Assembly (NCBI GenBank): GCA_963977135.1
Contig: CAXBNN010000003.1
Location: 306,451 to 370,450, forward strand
Reading direction: 5' to 3'
DNA: 64,000 bases
Source: UBA2040 sp963977135
Lineage (GTDB): Bacteria; Bacteroidota; Bacteroidia; Flavobacteriales_D; Crocinitomicaceae
The notes under the pieces were generated by a model. It searched no databases. It worked only from the letters and a program-made list of their open reading frames with translations, and was not told the DNA's origin. The position numbers were made by a program, and so were the translations under genes. This document shows, one piece after another, positions 52,001-60,265 of the stretch (positions within the stretch are counted from its first letter, which is position 1; each line of letters starts with the position of its first letter).

Positions 52001-52390
52001 TCCGCTTCCTGAATTTCCGAATGAATCACCATTAGTAGTTAATGTGTTAATGGATCTCAGTTGCTGTCCCAAAGGAGCCATGAGTGAACCACCAACATAA
52101 ACTACATCACCAATACTCACAACGCCTGAGTTAATCGAAAATCCATAAGTTAATGAACCACCAGCAATCCATCCTTGAACAGATGCATTTCCATTATTGC
52201 TTACAATAACTGAATAAGGTGTTACCGAAAAGTCGATGTTTTGAGTTGCTACTAACTCGACCCATTCATATGGCGAATCTGTGCCAGCGGGATTGACAAA
52301 AACTTCACTTATTACTAGACCAGGGTTTTGAGCGTAAGCACAAATACTTGTAATAGAAATAGTTAACTGTAAAAGTAATTTTTTAATCAT
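49091..52390 (-). CDS. Lamin-tail / choice-of-anchor I protein with T9SS type A signal
   Basis: A 1099-aa protein with signal peptide (MIKKLLLQLTISITSICAYA). Order of domains: lamin-tail (LVISEVFVNPAGTDSPYEW, ~24-160), Calx-beta-like (TVNINVDFTNANTSDAKI, ~265-355), a long beta-propeller of choice-of-anchor I type (TKVLTANEGEPSADYLNDPE, GGAMVFNVNNPSAPIFVGYY, EGILFISKEQSPNGKPLLL; ~370-860), Ig-like repeats, and a T9SS type A sorting signal (VYPNPFNGTVNIKTA to LTWHKLEKQ). Related propellers are linked with secreted phosphatases; no active-site claim is made here. It interrupts the otherwise collinear nusA-infB pair on the opposite strand. Confidence 0.88.
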   Translation of the reverse strand: MIKKLLLQLTISITSICAYAQNPGLVISEVFVNPAGTDSPYEWVELVATQNIDFSVTPYSVIVSNNGNASVQGWIAGGSLTYGFSINSGVVSIGDVVYVGGSLMAPLGQQLRSINTLTTNGDSFGNSGSGPFGNGGGNADGIAVFNLPIANLTSSSIPTDAIFYGTGIGGAAINSTDGYQLPINDLYAGGKLSSTDYFAPEAGSTYLKATGTYNIVSDSWVGTRAFTIDANFTDDSTEINLVTINPPGFVSISNTVQIVDETSGTVNINVDFTNANTSDAKIIFGLSIWSNSTVVEDYIISNDTLIIPASQNGTFSFPIQIIDDAISEKTERLILKVINTVNCSVQGNDYQIIFIKDNDYVAPIASNQLKMNLLTSFSNGAGGSNSAEIVAYDSLSQRLFIVNSVGGKIDIVDLSNPSAPVLLSSIDINLLGGINSIATHNGLVVAAIEGVNPQDLGKVYFFDTAGTILNNVTVGAMPDMITFNKDFTKVLTANEGEPSADYLNDPEGSVSIIDLTPGISALTNANVTTATFTSFNGQDSLLKAQGIRLFPQAASVAQDLEPEYIAISDDNTKAYVSIQEHNAMAVIDIATGTVLELRALGLSDYSFGNALDPSDQSGDILIQSLPVKGAYMPDAISFDKINGIGYVFSANEGDARENNLIEDADRIGGMALDSAAFPDQHILKNNKFMGRLNALQVTGDTDNDGDFDELHTLGGRSFSIWDAATGNLVFDSKDMIEQIISHDTNFVALFNASNGGSSTSKNRSDDKGPEPEGVTNAVIDGNHYLFVGLERIGGAMVFNVNNPSAPIFVGYYNNRDVATNGPDRGSEGILFISKEQSPNGKPLLLLANEVSSTVSIFEINTCLELSGSDAIQGDLSFCEGTSTDLFVNANSGVTLQWLNGNQAIASATDTLVTIANAGMYSVSTINSIEACSDTSTSVLVVENLNPIVDLGNDTTTCINLSPITLSFTAGFESYLWSTGDTTNSIIVSNSGNYSLAVVDTNNCSGMNSILVTFDPCLGLEETEIQAKVYPNPFNGTVNIKTASKSPSHISVCNSTGYYILENLELIGDGTLDLSHYSNGIYFMSIFQDGKLTWHKLEKQ

Positions 52391-52585
52391 AATATTTATT
52401 TTTATTGTAAAGGTCTTTGTCAGGAGTAAATAGGAGGTTAATTATTCAAAAACAAACCATTAAGTCTTGTTTCATTTTGTATTATCTTGACTTAATGATA
52501 TTTTAATTCTCCCTACGTATCTCCATCTCTGGTTTGTATTTAGTGAAGAAAAGAATGTGTATTCATTAGCCTTACCCTACTAAAG

Positions 52586-52617
52586 CTTGTGAAAGCGAGA
52601 TAATTTATCTAATTTTG
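52586..52617 (+). promoter_or_regulatory. Promoter of infB: CTTG-N20-TAATTTTG
   Basis: -33 CTTG at 52586-52589 and -7 TAATTTTG at 52610-52617. It supplies infB with its own start, ~160 bases before the ATG. Confidence 0.65.
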
Positions 52618-52640
52618 TACTGATTTTCTGGAATACATAA

Positions 52641-52663
52641 AGGGGACCGTTGTCCCCTCTTTT
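52641..52663 (+). promoter_or_regulatory. Terminator-like leader hairpin of infB
   Basis: 7-bp perfect stem AGGGGAC/GTCCCCT, loop CGTT, then CTTTTATTA. Nearly the same stem and T-run as the rimP leader. A 115-nt leader remains before the ATG. The rest of 52391-52778 shows nothing else. Confidence 0.78.
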
Positions 52664-52778
52664 ATTAGTATTTCATGTTGAATCCACTTAACTCATTGAT
52701 GTTTAGTGTTTTACGAATTAAAAATTCATTTTTGTCCTTGAAATGAGTTTCTTTTTAAAAAAGGACACAAAAGATTAT

Positions 52779-55604
52779 ATGGCGAATAGACCAATACGTT
52801 TAGGAAAAGCAGCAGGAGAACTTAATGTGGGAATATCCACGTTGGTAGAATTCCTTGATTCCAAAGGAGTAAAGATTGACTCAAACCCCAACACGAAGTT
52901 GGAAGGTGAGCATTTTGAAATGTTAAGCACAGAGTTTGCTGCCGATTTTTCGTTGAAAGAAAAAACGAAACAAGTAATTCCTGCGCGTGAAAAAAGAGAA
53001 ACAATCTCGCTGCGAGACAACCGCGTAGACGAAACTCCAGCTCCAGCTCCAGTTGAAGAGCCAGTTGAAGAAGAGAAAAAAGAAGAAGTAGTTCCGCCTG
53101 CTCCAGTTTTGGAGGAAGTTAAGGTAGAAGTAGTTGAAGAAATAGTTGAAACTCCCGTAGTTGAAAAAGCTGAGGAAGTAAAAGAAGAACCAAAAACAGA
53201 GGAGCCTGCTCCAGAAAAGAAGTCGGAAGAATCAAGTTCTGATGTTAAGGTAATCGGGAAGATTGATTTGGATTCAATTAATTCAAAGACTCGTCCAAGC
53301 AAAAAATCTCAAGAAGAGAAAAAGGAAGAAAAAGCAGCGGCAGCCGAGGTAACTAAAAAGGTTATGGCTTCGACTCAAAAAGCAGCTAAACCTGAAGAAA
53401 AGGTTGTAGAAAAGAAACCTGCTGAAGAGCCTAAAGTTATTGAAACTATTCGCGTTGGAAAAAGAACCCTTTCTGGACCAACGGTTTTGGGTAAAATTGA
53501 ACTTCCAGTTGAAAAACAAAAAACGTCTCATAAAGCTGCTGATGACCGCAAGAAACGTAAACGAATTAAGAAAGTAGATCCAGCAAAAAATACAGGACCA
53601 AACCCTAATGCAGGTAATGGAAATGGACCAAGAGGAGCAAATGGAGGCGGAGCAAACAGACGTTTCGACAAAAACGCGCCGCGCACACCTAAAGCTGAGA
53701 TCACAGAAAAGGATATTGAAAAAGAAATTAAAGATACTTTAGCTAGACTTTCGAATAAAGGAGGTAAATCTAAAGCGTCTAAAAACCGCCGTGCGAAAAG
53801 AGATGTGAATGCTCAACGTCGTGAGGTGGAACAAATGGAACAAGAAGCTCAAGAAAGATTTATTAAGCTTTCAGAGTTTGTTACAGTTTCGGAATTGGCA
53901 AGCATGATGAATGTTCAATCGACTCAAGTAATTTCTGCTTGTATGTCGCTTGGTATTTTTGCTTCGATCAATCAACGTTTAGATGCGGAAACGATTCAAA
54001 TCGTAGCAGAGGAATTTGGTTTTGTTACTGAATTCGTTAGTGCTGAAGTACAAGATGCTATTTTGGATGTTGAAGATAAGCCAGAAGATTTAGAAACTCG
54101 TCCTCCAATTATTACCGTAATGGGTCACGTCGATCACGGTAAAACATCGTTGTTGGATAGAATTAGAAATGAAAATGTTATCGATGGTGAAGCAGGAGGA
54201 ATCACGCAGCATATTGGTGCTTATTCTGTAATGTTGAAAAATGAGCGGCGATTAACATTCTTAGATACTCCTGGTCACGAAGCCTTTACGGCCATGCGTG
54301 CTCGTGGAGCTCAAATTACGGATGTTGCGGTAATTATTGTTGCTGCGGATGACGACGTGATGCCTCAAACAAAAGAAGCAATTTCTCACGCTCAAGCGGC
54401 AGATGTTCCTATGGTTTTTGCTATCAATAAGATAGATAAGCCAGGTGCAAACCCTGATAAAGTCAAAGAACAATTATCCAACATGAATATCTTGGTGGAA
54501 GATTGGGGAGGTAAATACCAATGTCAAGAAATTTCTGCGAAGAAAGGTATCAACATTGAAGAATTACTTGAAAAAATATTGCTTGAAGCAGATTTACTTG
54601 ATTTAAAAGCAAATCCAAATAAAAAGGCTGTCGGAACAGTTATCGAATCATCTTTAGATAAAGGAAAAGGTTATGTAACCAACATGTTGGTTGAAGCTGG
54701 AACTTTGCGAGTTGGTGATATTGTATTGGTTGGTAGAAATTACGGCCGTGTAAGAGCGATGCATGATGAGCATGGAGTTGTTTTAAAAGAAGCAGGTCCA
54801 GCCACACCAGTATCTATTTTGGGTATCAACGGTGCGCCGAGTGCAGGTGATAAATTCCACATTTTGGAAGATGAGCGTGAAGCTAGGACTATCGCTACGA
54901 AAAGAGAGCAATTGTACCGTGAACAAGGTTTACGTACAACGAAACATATTACATTGGATGAAATCGGTCGTCGTTTGGCGATTGGAGACTTTAAAGAGTT
55001 GAACTTGATCGTTAAAGGTGATGTTGATGGTTCTATCGAGGCTTTAGCTGATTCGTTATTGAACTTATCTACTGAGCAAATTGCAATTCGAGTGGTTCAC
55101 AAAGGTGTTGGTGCAATTTCTGAAGCAGATGTCAACTTGGCTTCTGCATCGGATGCAATTATCGTTGGTTTCCAAGTTAGACCAACATTAGGCGCAAGAA
55201 AATTAGCCGAACAAGAAGAAATCGATATTCGACTTTACTCAATTATCTACAAAGCTATCGACGAAATTAAATCTGCGATGGAAGGAATGTTATCTCCAGA
55301 TATCGAAGAGAAAATTGTTGGTTCAGCTGAAATCCGTGAAACATTCGACATTACGAAAGTTGGAACGATTGCAGGTTGTTACGTATTAGACGGAATAATT
55401 AAACGATCATCTAAAATCCGTGTTATCCGCGACGGAATTGTAGTTCACACAGGTGTTCTTGGTTCATTGAAACGTTTCAAAGACGACGTAAAAGAAGTGA
55501 AAAACAATTATGAATGTGGTTTGAATATCGACAAATTCAACGACATCAAAGAAGGCGATATAGTAGAAGCATTTGAAGAAGTAGAAGTTGCACGTAAGTT
55601 GTAA
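52779..55604 (+). CDS. infB: Translation initiation factor IF-2
   Basis: A 941-aa protein from the ATG at 52779, where the conserved Bacteroidota IF2 N-terminus MANRPIRLGKAAGELNVG begins; the in-frame ATG at 52743 adds 12 residues without support. A Glu/Pro/Val/Lys-rich linker spans ~75-220, then a basic Gly-rich part. A second IF2_N module (FVTVSELASMMNVQSTQVI) is followed by the G domain with GHVDHGKTS, DTPGHEAF and NKID, then domains II-IV. It places initiator tRNA on the 30S subunit. Confidence 0.96.
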   Translation: MANRPIRLGKAAGELNVGISTLVEFLDSKGVKIDSNPNTKLEGEHFEMLSTEFAADFSLKEKTKQVIPAREKRETISLRDNRVDETPAPAPVEEPVEEEKKEEVVPPAPVLEEVKVEVVEEIVETPVVEKAEEVKEEPKTEEPAPEKKSEESSSDVKVIGKIDLDSINSKTRPSKKSQEEKKEEKAAAAEVTKKVMASTQKAAKPEEKVVEKKPAEEPKVIETIRVGKRTLSGPTVLGKIELPVEKQKTSHKAADDRKKRKRIKKVDPAKNTGPNPNAGNGNGPRGANGGGANRRFDKNAPRTPKAEITEKDIEKEIKDTLARLSNKGGKSKASKNRRAKRDVNAQRREVEQMEQEAQERFIKLSEFVTVSELASMMNVQSTQVISACMSLGIFASINQRLDAETIQIVAEEFGFVTEFVSAEVQDAILDVEDKPEDLETRPPIITVMGHVDHGKTSLLDRIRNENVIDGEAGGITQHIGAYSVMLKNERRLTFLDTPGHEAFTAMRARGAQITDVAVIIVAADDDVMPQTKEAISHAQAADVPMVFAINKIDKPGANPDKVKEQLSNMNILVEDWGGKYQCQEISAKKGINIEELLEKILLEADLLDLKANPNKKAVGTVIESSLDKGKGYVTNMLVEAGTLRVGDIVLVGRNYGRVRAMHDEHGVVLKEAGPATPVSILGINGAPSAGDKFHILEDEREARTIATKREQLYREQGLRTTKHITLDEIGRRLAIGDFKELNLIVKGDVDGSIEALADSLLNLSTEQIAIRVVHKGVGAISEADVNLASASDAIIVGFQVRPTLGARKLAEQEEIDIRLYSIIYKAIDEIKSAMEGMLSPDIEEKIVGSAEIRETFDITKVGTIAGCYVLDGIIKRSSKIRVIRDGIVVHTGVLGSLKRFKDDVKEVKNNYECGLNIDKFNDIKEGDIVEAFEEVEVARKL

Positions 55605-55625
55605 TAGAACTTAAAATATAGATTT

Positions 55626-55657
55626 AAAGCCGTTTTCTTTGGAGAGCGGCTTTTTTT
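55626..55657 (+). terminator. Terminator of infB
   Basis: 7-bp stem AAAGCCG/CGGCTTT with a 14-nt loop and T tract. Confidence 0.7.
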
Positions 55658-55668
55658 GTGGGCAGAAA

Positions 55669-55773
55669 TTAACCGCAGAGAATGCTGAGAGTTTTGCGAA
55701 GAACGCAAAATATAGTTGATGGAAGATAGGCCTTCGCGCACGTTGCGAAAATCTCTGCGCACTTTGCGGTTAA
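55669..55773. repeat. Long imperfect inverted repeat (AACCGC family)
   Basis: Arms of about 38 bases start TTAACCGCAGAG on the left and end CTTTGCGGTTAA on the right, with shared GAGATTTTCGC-type cores, around a ~25-nt centre. The same arm motif occurs at 46250. Noncoding dispersed element. Confidence 0.7.
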
Positions 55774-55813
55774 AAAATCTAAGTGCCAATAATTACCTCG
55801 AACTCAAATTAAA

Positions 55814-56914
55814 TCAAAGTTTACTAAATTTAGTAACCGATGTTTCAGTGGAAAGAAAATAATTTCCCGCACCAATTTCTGAGATATTCAATTCACAACC
55901 AGATTCTGTATAGTTTATTAAAATTTGATGAGTCACGTCACGACCGTAAATATCGAAAATTTTCAAATTTTGGGTTTTCAAGTTTTTACCAAAAGCCATA
56001 AGAAAATTAGTTGAAACGGGATTAGGGTGTATTTGAACCAGATTTTGATCAACTGAGGAAAACGTGTAACTTAGGATATCTGAATACTCAAAATTACCAT
56101 CGAAATCTGTTTGTTTCAAGCGATAATAGGAAGTGCCATTAATCGTTTTTTCATCAAGGTGGCGATAATTTAATACAGCATTTGAATTTCCCGCACCATC
56201 TACACGTGTTCTTTCTTCCCAAAATTGACCATCCGAAGATCGCTCAATAGTGAAATATTCATTATTGCGTTCGGACGAAGTTTGCCAAACCAATTCTGCG
56301 TGATTTCCAAAAGGATTTACTTCAAATAACGATAGTTCAATGGGTAAAGCTTGGTCACAAAAGTTATCTGGCGTTGTACTTGCCGTTTGTGTTACGGTAT
56401 AGTTGTAGGTAATATTGCCGCAATTTATGGAATGTGTACCCGCAATCAAATTGAACGTTCTTATGGCTTCTGTACCGCAAGTTTGATTGTCTTCGTTATC
56501 ACAAGAGCTATTTTCTCGTTCAAAAGTGGCCACGTAAAGATTAATGGATGATACCAGAAGAATATTAACAGGATCAATTGAGAAAGCATTTGGTGCAGGG
56601 GAGCATTGCAATGCAGTGCCAGTCAAATTGAATGTTCCAGCTGCAGGGATATCAACTACCCATGTTTTTGAAAAAACAACCGAACCACTGCCAGCCGAAC
56701 CATTGGTTGCAAGGCAACGCACGACGATTGTCGGATCCTCTTCGGCACCTCCCCAGCCGTTTCCATCGTCATGATTAATATAGCAAGAGTCCGCAGCCAC
56801 TGTTATGCTATTGAAAGTTATGGTTTTGCGAAAATTTGATACTTGGCTGACGCTCGTAAAAGGAAACAGGATAAAAGCAATCACAAGATAGAAAAGAAAG
56901 TATTTTTTTTTCAT
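55814..56914 (-). CDS. Secreted protein with T9SS type A sorting domain
   Basis: A 366-aa protein with signal peptide (MKKKYFLFYLVIAFILFPFT). The N-terminal ~175 residues form a Cys-containing beta domain (CYINHDDGNGWGGAEEDPT, CDNEDNQTCGTEAI) not matched to a family. A fibronectin-III-like module with the common 'LPIELSLFEVNPFGNHAEL' and 'YYRLKQTDFDG' stretches follows. The type A sorting domain is VQIHPNPVSTNFLM to VTKFSKL. Monocistronic. Confidence 0.87.
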   Translation of the reverse strand: MKKKYFLFYLVIAFILFPFTSVSQVSNFRKTITFNSITVAADSCYINHDDGNGWGGAEEDPTIVVRCLATNGSAGSGSVVFSKTWVVDIPAAGTFNLTGTALQCSPAPNAFSIDPVNILLVSSINLYVATFERENSSCDNEDNQTCGTEAIRTFNLIAGTHSINCGNITYNYTVTQTASTTPDNFCDQALPIELSLFEVNPFGNHAELVWQTSSERNNEYFTIERSSDGQFWEERTRVDGAGNSNAVLNYRHLDEKTINGTSYYRLKQTDFDGNFEYSDILSYTFSSVDQNLVQIHPNPVSTNFLMAFGKNLKTQNLKIFDIYGRDVTHQILINYTESGCELNISEIGAGNYFLSTETSVTKFSKL

Positions 56915-57150
56915 GTTTTTTGTGAAATAGAGTAAGTGATGTTCTGTTTGTCAAGTAAAAGTACTATTTATAAACAAAAAATAAAAAAAAGATTTTGAAT
57001 GTTCGTTCTGAATGCGCCTTGGACAGGCATTGATATTGTAAATTTAGTTAAGTGATTTCACCTCTTTCTATTACTCTCAAAGTTGTATTTTTATACTTTT
57101 TTCGCACCATCAATTACCCTGAATACCGTAACTTAGCCGTTAATTTTAGC

Positions 57151-57158
57151 TAACTTTG
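57151..57158 (+). promoter_or_regulatory. -7 box TAACTTTG upstream of tatA
   Basis: Exact TAnnTTTG match, 17 bases before the ATG at 57175. It probably drives the whole tatA-to-thioesterase operon. No clear -33. Confidence 0.5.
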
Positions 57159-57174
57159 TACAAAATTTTTTAGG

Positions 57175-57363
57175 ATGATGATTTTAGGCGTATTCGGACC
57201 TTGGCAGGTAATAGCTATTTTGGTGGTTGTTTTATTACTTTTTGGTGGTAAAAAAATTCCAGAATTGATGAAAGGATTGGGTAAAGGAGTGAAAGAATTC
57301 AAAGATGCTTCTAACAAAGATCCAGAAGAAGATAAAACAGAAGGTAAAACAGAAGAAAAATAA
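57175..57363 (+). CDS. tatA: Sec-independent translocase subunit TatA/E
   Basis: A 62-aa protein. A short periplasmic start and one TM helix (WQVIAILVVVLLLF) are followed by the FGGKKIPEL hinge and an amphipathic helix (MKGLGKGVKEFKDASNK). The tail is acidic and Lys-rich. The second codon is also ATG (57178), so the start may be one residue later. TatA subunits form the pore for folded twin-arginine substrates. No tatC is in the window. Confidence 0.93.
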   Translation: MMILGVFGPWQVIAILVVVLLLFGGKKIPELMKGLGKGVKEFKDASNKDPEEDKTEGKTEEK

Positions 57364-57372
57364 CCCTCCTTC

Positions 57373-58788
57373 ATGTTGAAAAATTACAGCGAGGTAAAAC
57401 AGGCTTTGGCTAATGGTTCATCTGTGGTGGACATCGTAAAAAGCTATCTTGGAAAAATTCAGGAAAATAGTGACTTGAATGCTTTTTTAGAGGTTTTTGA
57501 AGACACTGCGCTTGAAAAAGCAAACGAAGTTGATGCCAAACTAAAACAAGGTACTGCTGGTCGACTTGCTGGAATGGTGATTGGATTAAAAGATAATATC
57601 TGTTACAAAGACCACAAAGTATCTGCCGCTTCAAAAATATTAGAAGGTTTCACAAGTTTGTATTCTGCAACTGTAGTTGAAAGATTACTCGCAGAAGACG
57701 CTGTCATCATTGGTAGATTAAACTGTGACGAATTCGCCATGGGATCTTCAAATGAAAACTCAGCCTTCGGTCCAGTAAAAAACCCATTAAATAAATCTTT
57801 AGTTCCTGGTGGTTCGTCTGGTGGTTCAGCTGCGGCTGTAGCTGCGGGAATTTGCACAGCTGCTTTGGGAAGTGATACAGGCGGTTCCATTCGTCAACCA
57901 GCATCTTTTACCGGAACTTTTGGAATGAAACCAACCTACGGAAGAATAAGTCGCTATGGTTTGATTGCCTATGCTTCATCTTTCGATCAAATTGGTCCCT
58001 TTACAAACTCTTTAGAGGATAGTGCTTTGCTCTTAGAAATAATGGCGGGTAAAGATGAAATGGACAGTACTTCTTCTTCGAAAGAAACGAAAGTTTACAG
58101 TTCATTTGAAAACAAAGGAAAAAGAAAAATTGCGGTTATTTCAGAATGTTTAAACCACACAGGACTTGATCCAGCTGTGAAAAAACAATTGGATACAACG
58201 ATCCAACAATTGAAAGATGCCGGTCACGAAATAATGGAGGTTAGTTTTCCCTATTTGGAATACATGGTGCCGACATATTACGTCTTAACAACAGCTGAGG
58301 CTTCTTCAAATTTATCCCGTTTCGATGGGGTTCATTACGGACATAGAAGTTCAAGTGCCGTTGGCGTTGAAGAAACTTATAAAAAATCGAGATCGGAAGG
58401 TTTCGGTCCAGAGGTACAACGTCGTATTATGGCGGGAACATTCGTTCTATCTCATGGTTATTATGATGCCTATTATACCCAAGGACAGAAAGTTCGTATG
58501 GTTCTTAAAAAACGAACCGACGAAATACTTTCTCAAGCTGATTTCATATTAACACCGACAACTCCAGCTTCTGCTTTTCCACTCAATGGATTAACAGATC
58601 CAATCCAAATGTATTTGCAAGATATTTTCACTGTACATGCTAATTTGACAGGGAATCCAGCGATTTCTTTGCCTATTGGAAAAGATGATAGTGGCTTACC
58701 TTTCGGAATCCAAATCATGGCGAGAAACTTTGAGGAAAAAGAAATGTATGGTTTTTGTAAAGAATTGCTAGACATAGCTCAAAAATAA
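57373..58788 (+). CDS. gatA: Asp-tRNA(Asn)/Glu-tRNA(Gln) amidotransferase subunit A
   Basis: A 471-aa amidase. The catalytic Lys is in LKDNICYKDH (~76) and the cis-Ser/Ser pair in GGSSGGSAAAVA and GSDTGGSIRQPAS (~150-175). It hydrolyses glutamine to supply ammonia for transamidation of mischarged tRNA. Normal length for GatA. Partners gatB/gatC are not nearby. The presence of tRNA-Asn in the same window is coincidental. Nine bases after tatA. Confidence 0.94.
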   Translation: MLKNYSEVKQALANGSSVVDIVKSYLGKIQENSDLNAFLEVFEDTALEKANEVDAKLKQGTAGRLAGMVIGLKDNICYKDHKVSAASKILEGFTSLYSATVVERLLAEDAVIIGRLNCDEFAMGSSNENSAFGPVKNPLNKSLVPGGSSGGSAAAVAAGICTAALGSDTGGSIRQPASFTGTFGMKPTYGRISRYGLIAYASSFDQIGPFTNSLEDSALLLEIMAGKDEMDSTSSSKETKVYSSFENKGKRKIAVISECLNHTGLDPAVKKQLDTTIQQLKDAGHEIMEVSFPYLEYMVPTYYVLTTAEASSNLSRFDGVHYGHRSSSAVGVEETYKKSRSEGFGPEVQRRIMAGTFVLSHGYYDAYYTQGQKVRMVLKKRTDEILSQADFILTPTTPASAFPLNGLTDPIQMYLQDIFTVHANLTGNPAISLPIGKDDSGLPFGIQIMARNFEEKEMYGFCKELLDIAQK

Positions 58789-58791
58789 AGA

Positions 58792-60261
58792 ATGAAAAAA
58801 ATTTTCTCTTTCCTTTTATTGTTAATCAGTTTTGGCACTTTTGCTCAAGTAGAAGTAAGCCCTGAAGGTGAGCGATTTGTGAAGATGGTGGAACAAAGTT
58901 TGAATGAATTCTATTCAGACTATGCAAATTCCACGAATTACGATTCTGTAATGCGCGCTCTGAAATATGAAGCTTTTGAAATTCCTCAGTTTTCTGATGA
59001 AGTCTATTGCGCACGTTTGGCAGAAATGGACAACATGAGTCCATTTGAATTTCAATGTAATGATGCTTCCCTATCTATAGTTAAGTTTTTTGCATCTAAA
59101 AGAAGAGATTTTGCCCGTGTGGTAATGGGTCGAAGCGCTATTTACTTTGATATGTTCGAAGAAATGCTGGCCAAATACGACATGCCAATCGAATTAAAAT
59201 ATTTGGCAGTTATCGAAAGTGGTTTGCGTCCTCAAGTTAAATCGCACGCAGGAGCACTTGGTCTTTGGCAGTTTATGTATCGAACAGGATTGTATTATGG
59301 GCTTCATGAAAACTCTTATATCGATGAACGTATGGATCCAGTATTGGCAACCGATGCTGCTTGTCGTTACCTGAAAAAGCTTTACGAAATTTACGATGAT
59401 TGGAATTTGGCATTAGCGGCTTACAATGCAGGTCCAGGAAATGTGAACAAAGCGATTCGTCGTTCAGGAGGTAAAACTACGTATTGGGAAATTCGCCCTT
59501 TTTTACCAAGAGAAACGCAAGGATATGTGCCTAATTTTATTGGCGCAGCGTATATTTTGACGTATCATAAAGAACACAATTTGGTTCCAATGCCGGCTAA
59601 ATTGCACAATTCTCATCTGGATACAATCTGTCTGAAAAGGGCTGCTCGTATGGACAGAATTTCTGAAGTTACTGGCTGGGATTTAGACGAGATTAAAGCC
59701 TTGAATCCAATTTACAAAACGAATTATATTCCTAAAACAGATCCACCACAATGTATTACAGGTCCTTTTGAAGAAATAGGCCGGATCATTGCGAACGAGG
59801 ACCAAATATATGGACCGAAACCTATAGAAGTAACCGAAGATTCAACTTTAGCTGATGTTTTGGAAGGCGTTTCAGATAAAGATGACGAAGTAGGAAAAGA
59901 GATAGAAAATACCACTACACCAATCAAAGAAAACAAGGTAATTTCACATACCGTTCGTAGAGGTGAAACTTTGAATAGTATTGCGAATCAATACAATGTT
60001 ACAGTAAAGGATATTATGGGCTGGAATAATATGTCCAGTACTCGTCTTAACGCTGGACAACGATTGAAAATTGGCGGTAAAACGGGCACTGTGCCAACCG
60101 CCCCAGCAAGACCCGTAAATAAATACTACAACGTGCGTTCTGGTGACAACTTCTCAACTGTAGCTAGAAGACATGGATTGACTCAAACACAATTGAAAAA
60201 TTTAAATCCAGGTGTTAACGTTAATAGATTGAATATTGGTCAGAAACTTCGTGTAAAATAG
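58792..60261 (+). CDS. Lytic transglycosylase with LysM domains (MltD-like)
   Basis: A 489-aa protein with signal peptide (MKKIFSFLLLLISFGTFAQ). The SLT domain (~125-240) has the catalytic Glu in LAVIESGLRPQ, then GALGLWQFM and ALAAYNAGPGNVNKAI. Two LysM repeats follow (HTVRRGETLNSIANQYN, ~383; YNVRSGDNFSTVARRHG, ~445), which bind peptidoglycan. It cleaves murein glycan strands in the periplasm. Three bases after gatA. Confidence 0.94.
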   Translation: MKKIFSFLLLLISFGTFAQVEVSPEGERFVKMVEQSLNEFYSDYANSTNYDSVMRALKYEAFEIPQFSDEVYCARLAEMDNMSPFEFQCNDASLSIVKFFASKRRDFARVVMGRSAIYFDMFEEMLAKYDMPIELKYLAVIESGLRPQVKSHAGALGLWQFMYRTGLYYGLHENSYIDERMDPVLATDAACRYLKKLYEIYDDWNLALAAYNAGPGNVNKAIRRSGGKTTYWEIRPFLPRETQGYVPNFIGAAYILTYHKEHNLVPMPAKLHNSHLDTICLKRAARMDRISEVTGWDLDEIKALNPIYKTNYIPKTDPPQCITGPFEEIGRIIANEDQIYGPKPIEVTEDSTLADVLEGVSDKDDEVGKEIENTTTPIKENKVISHTVRRGETLNSIANQYNVTVKDIMGWNNMSSTRLNAGQRLKIGGKTGTVPTAPARPVNKYYNVRSGDNFSTVARRHGLTQTQLKNLNPGVNVNRLNIGQKLRVK

Positions 60262-60265
60262 AAAG

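Noticed and set aside
52775..53302. 175-aa Ser/Thr-rich minus-strand frame opposite the infB linker
   Set aside because: It is the antisense of the Glu/Pro/Lys-rich linker of IF2; low complexity, no start context.
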